This document shows, in pieces, positions 48,856 through 55,045 of a stretch of 55,045 nucleotides of DNA (position 1 is the stretch's first letter; the number at the start of each line of letters is the position of its first letter). Position numbers and translations under genes: made by a program. The notes under the pieces are model-generated. The model did not search any database. It was not told the origin of the DNA and saw only the letters and a list, made by a program, of their open reading frames with translations. Source of the stretch: a virus; the IMG/VR virus record IMGVR_UViG_3300006790_001053, positions 1-55,045 of that record; one strand, written 5' to 3'.

Positions 48856-49629
48856 ATGTCTGAAAAGAAAACTAGGGGTAGGAAACCCAAAACAAAGCCG
48901 TATTTTGGTCAAGAACAAGAAGAGGCGGTAAGAGAATTTCTATCCCTAGGTGGTTTAGTGGAGGATGAGAATACACAAGACGGTTATCGGTGGACTGGTT
49001 CTACCGAAGATGTTATTAAAAGAGAAAGGATTTATAGAAAACATCTTAAAGACCCTCTTAATAAAATGGTAGAGAGTATTATTAGAAAATACAAATTATA
49101 CCCAAAGTCATTATCTTATGAAGATGCTCATTCAGACGCTTTATCATTCTTAATGATTAAATTTCACAAATTTAAACCATCCAAAAACAAAAAATCTTAT
49201 TCTTATTATGGTACTGTGTGTAAACATTATCTTTTAGGTAAACTAATTAAAGAAGATAAAAAAATGAAATCCATATTACCATACGAAGATTATTCAACCA
49301 CCATTGAAAACGATGAGGAAAAAAGTTATACGATAGATGATGATAACTTAGATTTAACAGTTTTCATAAAGAAAATATCTGATACAATAAAAGAAGAAAT
49401 GGAATCTAAAATATTAACTGAGAATGAGTTTAAAGTGGGTTCCTCTTTAGTTAGGATATTAGATGAGTGGGATAATATATTTAGTGATGAATCTGGTAAA
49501 AACAAAAAATATAACAAAAACCTAATTCTTTTGTATATGAGAAATATGACATCTTTAACAACAAAAGACATTAGAAACGCTATGAAAAGGTATAAAGTGA
49601 TATACCAAGTCCTAAAAAACGACCTATAA
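48856..49629 (+). CDS. Candidate late RNA polymerase sigma factor (gp55-like)
   Basis: 257 residues. N-terminus is basic (MSEKKTRGRKPKTKP). Residues about 60-140 follow sigma-70 region 2 as it appears in T4 gp55: PLNKMVESIIRKYKL, then SYEDAHSDALSFLMIKFHKFKPSK, then SYSYYGTVCKHYLLGKLIKED with aromatic residues at the expected promoter-opening positions. The remainder is acidic, ending in a basic helix (TTKDIRNAMKRYKVIYQVL). T4 gp55 directs RNA polymerase to late promoters TATAAATA. An AGGAG immediately precedes the ATG, rare in this genome. The late motif at many genes here is the likely target. Assignment by recalled pattern. Confidence 0.7.
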   Translation: MSEKKTRGRKPKTKPYFGQEQEEAVREFLSLGGLVEDENTQDGYRWTGSTEDVIKRERIYRKHLKDPLNKMVESIIRKYKLYPKSLSYEDAHSDALSFLMIKFHKFKPSKNKKSYSYYGTVCKHYLLGKLIKEDKKMKSILPYEDYSTTIENDEEKSYTIDDDNLDLTVFIKKISDTIKEEMESKILTENEFKVGSSLVRILDEWDNIFSDESGKNKKYNKNLILLYMRNMTSLTTKDIRNAMKRYKVIYQVLKNDL

Positions 49630-49643
49630 AACCCAGATTTATA

Positions 49644-49652
49644 ATATTTATT
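49644..49652 (+). promoter_or_regulatory. Late-type promoter motif (one mismatch) before gene 49667-50026
   Basis: ATATTTATT on the plus strand, 14 bases before the ATG at 49667, followed by an A-rich leader. Heads the tail/baseplate gene cluster. Confidence 0.5.
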
Positions 49653-49666
49653 AAATAAAAAACATA

Positions 49667-50026
49667 ATGGGTAGACCGAAGAAAAAAGAGGTTAAATTAA
49701 GTACTGATAGTTTTCTATCAATAGCACAAGAAGCTTATAATGAATTAGTTGAACAACGTACAACGGCGATTAGACAAATCAATGAAAATAAGAAGAAAGT
49801 CGAAATCGATGATGTTCATGATTTAGTTAATATAAATAAAGCTAATACTGATTTATTAAAACTAGTAGATGTTACCATAGATAAAAAATTATCTTTAGTT
49901 AAGTTAATAAGTCAATTAGTTTTTAAAGGTGAAGGTGTTGGGGATAGTAAAGCTAATGAACAACTATCACCAGAAGATATGGAACTTTTAAAGTCCATGT
50001 TTGAAGACAAGGGTCCCCAAGAGTAA
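49667..50026 (+). CDS. Small helical protein, possible terminase small subunit or virion protein
   Basis: 119 residues. Basic N-terminus (MGRPKKKEVKLS), then two long charged helices (LSIAQEAYNELVEQRTTAIR; VNINKANTDLLKLVDVTIDKK) and an acidic tail (LSPEDMELLKSMFEDKG). Size and coiled-coil character would suit a T4 gp16-like terminase small subunit, but no large subunit gene is seen in the window and the fit is not specific. It begins a cluster of structural genes and is preceded by a near-perfect late motif. Confidence 0.55.
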   Translation: MGRPKKKEVKLSTDSFLSIAQEAYNELVEQRTTAIRQINENKKKVEIDDVHDLVNINKANTDLLKLVDVTIDKKLSLVKLISQLVFKGEGVGDSKANEQLSPEDMELLKSMFEDKGPQE

Positions 50027-50037
50027 AAAAACTTATT

Positions 50038-51561
50038 ATGGGTTTTATTAATGACAAACAAGAACTTTTTAATGAACTTAATGGTTTAAAGACTATTGAA
50101 GAATTAGCACCCCAATTCGGACAACTACAGAAAAATTTTACTTCTGGGGTTGATTCTGTAAAATCGAAGTCTGGGAACATCGTACCTTTGTTATTGGATT
50201 TATTAAAACAATTAATAGGTAGTAATTTAAAAGATTCCTTCGATGATTTATTACTAAAAACGGATAAAATAGAAACTAAAGTTAAAAAAACCATGGTTTC
50301 TACCATAATGAAGAATACCTCAAAAAAGAAAGACTTTAATTTACAAAGTGTACAAAACCCATTATTAGAAACAAATGTTAAAAATATAGACATAGAAGGT
50401 ACCTTAAAAATAGACCCAGATACAGAAATGGGAAAATTTTATTATGGTAAAGCAGCTAAAACAGTACCTTCACTACCTGGAGAACCATCAGTAAATATTT
50501 CTGCTGAACCTGGTGGTGATTTTACTAGGTTTTTATCTGATGTCAGAAAAAATGGTTCTGGTAATTGGAAGAATATTTTAAACATAGAGTGGCCTTCTGG
50601 TGGTGAACAAATGAAAGTAAACTTGGACCAAAGTTATCAAGATGGTTCAAAAAGTTTTGAGAATTTTCTAACGGATTTTCTAGATAGTGTTAAAATACTA
50701 GATTTAGGTTTATTATTAAGTACTATTTTAGATACATTATTCGGAGCTGTTTCTTCTCTAACTGATGCTGGGTCTGAATGGTTAGAAAATAAAATGAAAT
50801 TAAAAGAATTAGTGGATAAAGTAGTGGATAAAGAAAGTTTATCTAAAAAGGGTGAACCTACAGTCTATGATACTAACTTCTTTAATTTTACTGATGAGGA
50901 AAAAAATAGAATAAATAATGCTACTAATTCTTTAACTAATGGTAATAATCTAGCTGATTTGGGTTGTGGGATATTTGAAAGTTCTGTTGATTTGAGAGAT
51001 TTTGATAGTGCTTTTAATTTATTAAATGAATCCTCACCATCATCAATAAAGAAAGGTCTAACGGAATCAACAGATAAAATATTAAAAAAATCTACAAATG
51101 GTTTAGATGAAGACAACAAAAAAACTGTTGAGTTAAATATAATATCTGAAATATTTAATAATCTAACTACTATAATCTTTAGTCAAACAATAAAACCATT
51201 TAATGTTATATTACAGCAAATAGGTGAAGGGTTGATGAATCAAGATGTTACAAACCCTATAGGTAATATTGGGGCTCCAGGTGTACAAATAAATAATAAT
51301 AGTTTGGAGAAAAGTTCTGTAGAGGATTACTTTCAAAAGTTTAGAACTTTAAATATATGTATTATAAAAGACATATATTCTACAATAGTAGAATTTTTAT
51401 TTGGTTTAGTTAAAAAAGAAATATTGGTTTTACTTAAAGTAAGAATAGAATTACTTTTAAATACACAGTTCCAAAATTACAGACTACACATAGAGAAGGC
51501 TAAAGAATTACTAAAGACCGTAACTAATTTACTTTCTTTTGTGAATAATTTAAGTGGATAA
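50038..51561 (+). CDS. Large tail/baseplate-associated protein, unknown family
   Basis: 507 residues. Alternating helical and polar regions; segments include VPLLLDLLKQLIGSNLKDSF near 50-70, SVKILDLGLLLSTILDTLFGAVSSLTDAG near 215-245 (given in two parts: ILDLGLLLSTILDTLFGAV), and a C-terminal helix pair IVEFLFGLVKKEILVLLKVRIELL. Hydrophobic helices without a clear transmembrane span suggest a membrane-interacting or coiled particle protein, e.g. a tape-like or baseplate core component. It starts 11 bases after its upstream neighbour in the same operon and precedes an OB-fold hub gene. Not recognised. Confidence 0.65.
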   Translation: MGFINDKQELFNELNGLKTIEELAPQFGQLQKNFTSGVDSVKSKSGNIVPLLLDLLKQLIGSNLKDSFDDLLLKTDKIETKVKKTMVSTIMKNTSKKKDFNLQSVQNPLLETNVKNIDIEGTLKIDPDTEMGKFYYGKAAKTVPSLPGEPSVNISAEPGGDFTRFLSDVRKNGSGNWKNILNIEWPSGGEQMKVNLDQSYQDGSKSFENFLTDFLDSVKILDLGLLLSTILDTLFGAVSSLTDAGSEWLENKMKLKELVDKVVDKESLSKKGEPTVYDTNFFNFTDEEKNRINNATNSLTNGNNLADLGCGIFESSVDLRDFDSAFNLLNESSPSSIKKGLTESTDKILKKSTNGLDEDNKKTVELNIISEIFNNLTTIIFSQTIKPFNVILQQIGEGLMNQDVTNPIGNIGAPGVQINNNSLEKSSVEDYFQKFRTLNICIIKDIYSTIVEFLFGLVKKEILVLLKVRIELLLNTQFQNYRLHIEKAKELLKTVTNLLSFVNNLSG

Positions 51562-51572
51562 AAAAAAACAAA

Positions 51573-52004
51573 ATGGCAAAAACAAATTCAAACTCATCAC
51601 TCGAAAATATAGACTTTAGTAAAGCAGTAGACGTTGTACTAGCTTTAATAAATTTATTTAAAGTACCATCATTACCCGCACCACCAGTATCAAAAAGAAT
51701 CGCATTAAGTGCAGCTCTTAGACCTGGTTTAGATTATAATAAAATAGCTGCTAATATTATAGCAGACCAATCAAAAACTGGAGCGATAGGTGGTGATAAT
51801 GATGACGGTACAGACAACATTTCTGAAAAAATGGAAATAATAAGAGTCAAACACATTTGTGAGGCTATAATAGCTGACGCTAGGGTTACAATAGTTAATT
51901 TACCTGGACAACAAATAACAGCTACTGGTGGTAACGCTGGTGGACCAGTGCAGGTATATGGTACTTCATTAACAACTAGTACTGGTTATGGGGTAATGTC
52001 TTAA
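51573..52004 (+). CDS. Small structural protein next to baseplate genes
   Basis: 143 residues. N-terminal half is helical with hydrophobic residues (FSKAVDVVLALINLFKVPSL), then PAPPVSKRIALSAALRPGLDYN, then an acidic-to-Gly linker (GAIGGDNDDGTDNISEKME), and a C-terminal helix-strand (IRVKHICEAIIADARVTIVN). Gly-rich ends and a Pro-rich turn resemble baseplate wedge or hub accessory proteins. It starts 11 bases after the 507-residue gene. No family recognised. Confidence 0.6.
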   Translation: MAKTNSNSSLENIDFSKAVDVVLALINLFKVPSLPAPPVSKRIALSAALRPGLDYNKIAANIIADQSKTGAIGGDNDDGTDNISEKMEIIRVKHICEAIIADARVTIVNLPGQQITATGGNAGGPVQVYGTSLTTSTGYGVMS

Positions 52005-52008
52005 TATT

Positions 52009-52191
52009 ATGAGTAAGATGAAAAAAATAGAAAATTTAAGTAATTCAGAATTAGAATTGTTAAAAAAACAAAAATTTGATGAGTTTGCCTCAGTTAAACA
52101 TAAAATAGTCAAAATATTTGATTATTGGCGTTCAATAGAGAGAGATTATTTAGATATAAACGAAGAACTTAACAAAAGAAATTTTAAATGA
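52009..52191 (+). CDS. Small coiled-coil protein
   Basis: 60 residues, almost wholly helical and charged (LSNSELELLKKQKFDEFAS, IVKIFDYWRSIERDYLDINEEL). It starts four bases after the preceding gene and overlaps the hub gene by four (ATGA). Its location between structural genes suggests an assembly or chaperone role for the hub. Not recognised. Confidence 0.6.
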   Translation: MSKMKKIENLSNSELELLKKQKFDEFASVKHKIVKIFDYWRSIERDYLDINEELNKRNFK

Positions 52192-53342
52192 CATTAAGAG
52201 ACAGACAATTAGGTAAGGTTAAAGCAACAGAAAAAATCGGTAATGCGAGTAAAATACCTAGTAGTGTATATCAAAATATATACATAGGTAGGGTAGTAGA
52301 TATAGAAGATCCATTAGATGAGGGTAGAATAAAAGTGAGTATAGACGCTTTAGACCAACAAAGTGATACTGAAGAAACTAAAAAGAAAAAAAATAAAACT
52401 AATAGAGGTAAAAGAGTACAAGGTGACCCAAACAACCCAAAAAATTCAACTATTTCTAATTACGGAGGTACTACAGGTAACGTATCAATCGCTGTGGAGG
52501 TCCCCAAAAAAACGATAAATGGTGAACCCGTTGATAATCAAGGTGGGTCAGATATTCCTTGGTGTGTCCCCTTATTCCCCAAACACTTACAAATAATGCC
52601 TAAAGTGGGTGAGTATTGTACTGTGATGCTTTTTCGTGGTGATAGGTCTCAATTAAACAGAGCTTGGATTTCTCCAATGGTTTCTAGTAAGAAAAATTTG
52701 TCTTATAATGATTCCACGACTGGAGCAGATAATTTAAACACTGCAGCAGCACCATCTAGTTCTAAAAATATTACAAAATCTGTAGAATTATTGAAAAGAG
52801 GTGATTTTACTGGTGGATTTCCAGAGAAATTAGATATTTCTTTAATGTCTAGAAATAATGCTGACATCGTCCTACCAACCAAAGAAGATAGAAATGGTAG
52901 GTTAAATAGTGGTGGAGAAGTTTTAATTAGAGCGGGTAAATTTTCTTTCGAGGGTGGTAACGATAATTTGTCTTTGAATAAGAAAAACCCTGGTTATTTA
53001 AGACTTAAAGTTGTTAATGAAAATGAAACCTATAGTATGTTATATTCAGATTACATAAGTTTAGTTTCATATAAAAACAGTGATGGTTCTAGTGATTCCG
53101 CTAAAGTATTTAATATAAACCCTTTATTAGAAAAGGATTTAGACATTACAAACTTTCAACAAGCTCTCTCACCTTTAGTTAGGGGAGACCGTTTAATTTC
53201 TTTTTTAAATCTAATAAAAGATTACGTTAAAAAACACAACCATCCGTATCATCAAAAACCCGCAACTAACGCAAACTCAAAAGAAGAGATTGAAAAGTTT
53301 GATTTAAATTCTATAATATCTCCAAACATTAGAATTAATTAA
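52188..53342 (+). CDS. Baseplate hub protein with OB-fold (T4 gp5-like N-terminus)
   Basis: 384 residues. Residues about 30-55 (YIGRVVDIEDPLDEGRIKVSI; central part GRVVDIEDPLDEGRIKV) and IPWCVPLFPKHLQIMPKVGEYCTVMLF near 124-150 form the OB-fold pattern seen in phage base-plate hub proteins (T4 gp5 N-terminal domain, gpV-like). An inserted Lys/Asn-rich linker sits near 62-90. The lysozyme domain of T4 gp5 is absent; the C-terminal part ends in KHNHPYHQKPATNANS, possibly metal-binding His residues. It likely helps form the central hub and spike connection. Preceded by a coiled-coil gene with ATGA overlap. Confidence 0.75.
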   Translation: MTLRDRQLGKVKATEKIGNASKIPSSVYQNIYIGRVVDIEDPLDEGRIKVSIDALDQQSDTEETKKKKNKTNRGKRVQGDPNNPKNSTISNYGGTTGNVSIAVEVPKKTINGEPVDNQGGSDIPWCVPLFPKHLQIMPKVGEYCTVMLFRGDRSQLNRAWISPMVSSKKNLSYNDSTTGADNLNTAAAPSSSKNITKSVELLKRGDFTGGFPEKLDISLMSRNNADIVLPTKEDRNGRLNSGGEVLIRAGKFSFEGGNDNLSLNKKNPGYLRLKVVNENETYSMLYSDYISLVSYKNSDGSSDSAKVFNINPLLEKDLDITNFQQALSPLVRGDRLISFLNLIKDYVKKHNHPYHQKPATNANSKEEIEKFDLNSIISPNIRIN

Positions 53343-53343
53343 G

Positions 53344-53352
53344 ATATTTATA
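53344..53352 (+). promoter_or_regulatory. Late-type promoter motif before gene 53365-54873
   Basis: Exact ATATTTATA on the plus strand, 12 bases before the ATG at 53365. Confidence 0.7.
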
Positions 53353-53364
53353 GTAAAAGACTAA

Positions 53365-54873
53365 ATGAGTGTTTATAGAACATATTTTGATAAAGATACT
53401 GTAATAGTTAGAAATTCTTGTGCTAATACTGGTAGAAACCCAATAGCAGAGGTATTCCACGGAGGTTCTTTGGATACGGATAAATTAACTTATTCTAGAT
53501 ATCTATTCAATATCGATTTATCAGATTTAATACAAAAAACAGAGAATAAACAATTATTCACTGATAAAATGACTCACCAAATAAAGTTAACTAACACATC
53601 TTGTTTTGATAAGGAAACTTATTGTAAAACAGTAGCTAGTTCATGTGGTGATGTTAAGAGAGCAACATCTTTTGACTTAATATTATTTGAGATACCAGAA
53701 AGTTGGGATGAAGGAAATGGCTATGATTATGTAGAAGCTAGTGTGGTTACTTGTGATGATGGTGATAAACCTTATTGTGAGGGAGCTGCTAATTGGGAAG
53801 ATAGAGAATTTAATACTCCGTGGTCTCAATTAGGTGTTTATACTAACCCATCAGCTTGGTATTCTGGTTCTACAACTGGTTATACTGGTACTACTGTTAA
53901 TCTAATCAAAGGGACACAACATTTTGATAGGGGTGATGAAAATTTATGTATAGACATCTCAGATTACATTAATGGGTTAATTAGTAGTGGTGTCACGGAA
54001 GCTAATTTAGGTGTGGCTTTTGAATATGGTGAAGAAAATACTCTTTTAGAAGATATTTGTTACGTTGGGTTCTTTACTAGAGACACTCAGACCGTATATG
54101 AACCGTTTATGGAGACTTTATACGATGATACTATAAAAGATGACAGAGATAACTTTATAATCAATAAGAGCAACAATTTATGTCTATATGTGAACGCAGG
54201 TGGACAAAGAGTGAACGCTTCTATCTCTGGTGTTACCATATATGACCATGAAGATGAGGTTTATGAGACAATATCACCTTCTGAAATCACACAAGTAAGT
54301 ACAGGTGTTTATTGTGTTTCTGTAAATGTACCTAAAACATCTAATTACTGTGGTAATATACAATTTTATGATACATGGAGTGGTGTTACAATAGATGGTA
54401 ATAATTTAGGTGACATAGAATTAGATTTTATCGTTAAAGAAGAAGATTCTTATTACAATATAGGTTCTAATAACAGTGCTGGAGCTTCTGGATTAGGTGT
54501 TGGTGATTCTAACAACCTTTCTATTTTTGACTATGAATTTGCTTTCACGGGAATTCAAAGAAGAGAGAAAATAAAAAGAGGTGATACTAGAAGAGTTAAT
54601 GTGATAGCTAGAATACCTTTCACATACGACCAATCACAAGCTTTAGACGGTATCTATTATAGAATATATATTAAAGAAGGTGAAACAGAAATACCTTATG
54701 TTGATTGGAATGAAGTTAGTAGAACTCCAGATGGTAATTTCTTCTTTATTGATACATCTTGGTTAATCCCTAACGATTATTACATGGAATTTAAAATAAC
54801 CTCTGGTAATGAGGTAAGAACTTATCAAGACATTATACCATTTGAAATCGTCTCTGAAAAGGATTGGTGTTAA
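53365..54873 (+). CDS. Cys-rich tail or baseplate protein
   Basis: 502 residues. The first half resembles a repeated carbohydrate-binding-like or DNRLRE-like layout: LTYSRYLFNIDLSDLIQKTE near residue 38-57, TSFDLILFEIPESWDEGNGY near 102-121, and YINGLISSGVTEANLGVAFEYGEEN near 200-225 (cited by SGVTEANLGVAFEYG). The second half contains a possible Ig-like segment (VKRGDTRRVNV-like KRGDTRRVNVIARIPF) and a C-terminal domain ending in EKDWC. About 18 Cys residues are present, several in CxxxxxxC pairs, unusual for phages. It has its own late motif upstream and a strong terminator downstream. Structural role inferred from context and composition. Confidence 0.7.
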   Translation: MSVYRTYFDKDTVIVRNSCANTGRNPIAEVFHGGSLDTDKLTYSRYLFNIDLSDLIQKTENKQLFTDKMTHQIKLTNTSCFDKETYCKTVASSCGDVKRATSFDLILFEIPESWDEGNGYDYVEASVVTCDDGDKPYCEGAANWEDREFNTPWSQLGVYTNPSAWYSGSTTGYTGTTVNLIKGTQHFDRGDENLCIDISDYINGLISSGVTEANLGVAFEYGEENTLLEDICYVGFFTRDTQTVYEPFMETLYDDTIKDDRDNFIINKSNNLCLYVNAGGQRVNASISGVTIYDHEDEVYETISPSEITQVSTGVYCVSVNVPKTSNYCGNIQFYDTWSGVTIDGNNLGDIELDFIVKEEDSYYNIGSNNSAGASGLGVGDSNNLSIFDYEFAFTGIQRREKIKRGDTRRVNVIARIPFTYDQSQALDGIYYRIYIKEGETEIPYVDWNEVSRTPDGNFFFIDTSWLIPNDYYMEFKITSGNEVRTYQDIIPFEIVSEKDWC

Positions 54874-54878
54874 AAATG

Positions 54879-54906
54879 AAAAGGTCTGATTTCTCAGACC
54901 TTTTTT
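54879..54906. terminator. Strong bidirectional intrinsic terminator
   Basis: Perfect 11-bp stem AAAAGGTCTGA / TCAGACCTTTT with TTTC loop, T-run on both sides of the stem in the respective senses. It lies between a plus-strand gene and a minus-strand gene that converge, so it can end transcripts from both directions. Confidence 0.9.
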
Positions 54907-54907
54907 A

Positions 54908-55045
54908 CTATTTACATAGTCTGTTCGCAATTTTATGTTGATAGGTATTGATTAAATCTTTATCTGTACCTAAACCTTTCATTTCTTTCTTTAAATCGTC
55001 TAGTAACTTCTCTATATTAGGGTCATCTTCTTTGGATACGTGGGA
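54908..55045 (-). CDS. Partial gene, C-terminal end only (start beyond right edge)
   Basis: The minus strand at the right edge is open for 45 codons and stops with TAG at 54908-54910. The visible peptide is charged and helical: SHVSKEDDPNIEKLLDDLKK, then EMKGLGTDKDLINTYQHKIAN, cited in part, ending RLCK. It has the look of a short regulatory or structural helix. No family can be named from the fragment. Its stop sits just past the shared terminator. Confidence 0.65.
   Translation of the reverse strand, partial: SHVSKEDDPNIEKLLDDLKKEMKGLGTDKDLINTYQHKIANRLCK

Noticed and set aside
1-55045. tRNA genes, integrase or transposase
   Set aside because: Gaps between genes are too short for most tRNAs and no cloverleaf or recombinase motif was found; no prophage boundary is visible.

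Overview
The window looks like part of the genome of a large, AT-rich, T4-like contractile-tailed phage infecting a Bacteroidetes host, probably marine and probably Flavobacteriia. Support for the phage call: a T4-type family B DNA polymerase, candidate neck and tail-completion proteins (gp13, gp14 and gp15-like), an OB-fold baseplate hub protein, PhoH, dUTPase, a gp55-like late sigma factor, and very long fibre proteins. Support for the host call: starts almost never carry a Shine-Dalgarno sequence and are instead preceded by A-rich tracts, and one virion protein carries tandem GCTDxxAxNYNP repeats of a kind common in marine Bacteroidetes. No integrase, tRNA, IS element or CRISPR array was seen. 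Genes are packed tightly, many overlapping by 1-11 bases, and no gene-free stretch exceeds 300 bases.

Layout. 1-5.8 kb (-): a huge tail fibre running off the left edge, then gp15-like and gp14-like proteins. 5.85-7.7 kb (+): SNF2-type helicase. 7.7-12.6 kb (-): a small virion-like protein, two membrane proteins and a glycan locus (SGNH hydrolase, three GT32 glycosyltransferases, DUF1796 protein). 12.7-15.2 kb (+): J-domain protein, a fourth GT32 and a DUF2827 protein, then a GT4 enzyme on the minus strand (15.2-16.3 kb). 16.4-29.4 kb (-): virion genes, including a 1109-residue fibre built of 22-residue repeats, a LamG-containing Cys-rich protein, a YadA-repeat fibre with a Peptidase_G2-like self-cleaving end, and a gp13-like neck protein. 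29.5-32.4 kb (+): DNA polymerase. 32.4-34.9 kb (+): small late genes. 34.9-45.0 kb (+): a long, tightly coupled operon with glycosyltransferases, a DnaQ-like exonuclease, dUTPase, an HslV-like hydrolase, and a sugar cassette. 45.1-49.6 kb (+): PhoH, HAD-like protein, two more glycosyltransferases, late sigma factor. 49.7-54.9 kb (+): baseplate/tail genes ending at a strong terminator, with a partial minus-strand gene at the right edge.

The most striking content is at 40.4-45.0 kb. In one operon lie a GT29 (sialyltransferase-type) glycosyltransferase with all recognisable sialylmotifs, a small HAD phosphatase, a DapA/NanA-family aldolase, Kdo-8-phosphate synthase (KdsA), an SGNH-family protein, a SAM methyltransferase, and a CMP-sialate/Kdo-type cytidylyltransferase. 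Read as a pathway this is synthesis, dephosphorylation, CMP activation and transfer of a 3-deoxy-ulosonic acid (Kdo or a sialic-acid-like sugar), with possible methyl or acyl tailoring. About ten other glycosyltransferases in the window suggest that the phage builds or remodels a complex glycan on its virion or on the host surface.

A second system-level signal is regulatory. The motif ATATTTATA sits 10-20 bases before the start codon of most transcription units carrying virion or glycan genes on both strands, and is absent before the polymerase, helicase and PhoH genes. With the phage's own gp55-like sigma factor this looks like a late promoter. A different 15-base element occurs at identical spacing before the 34.9 kb operon and before phoH.
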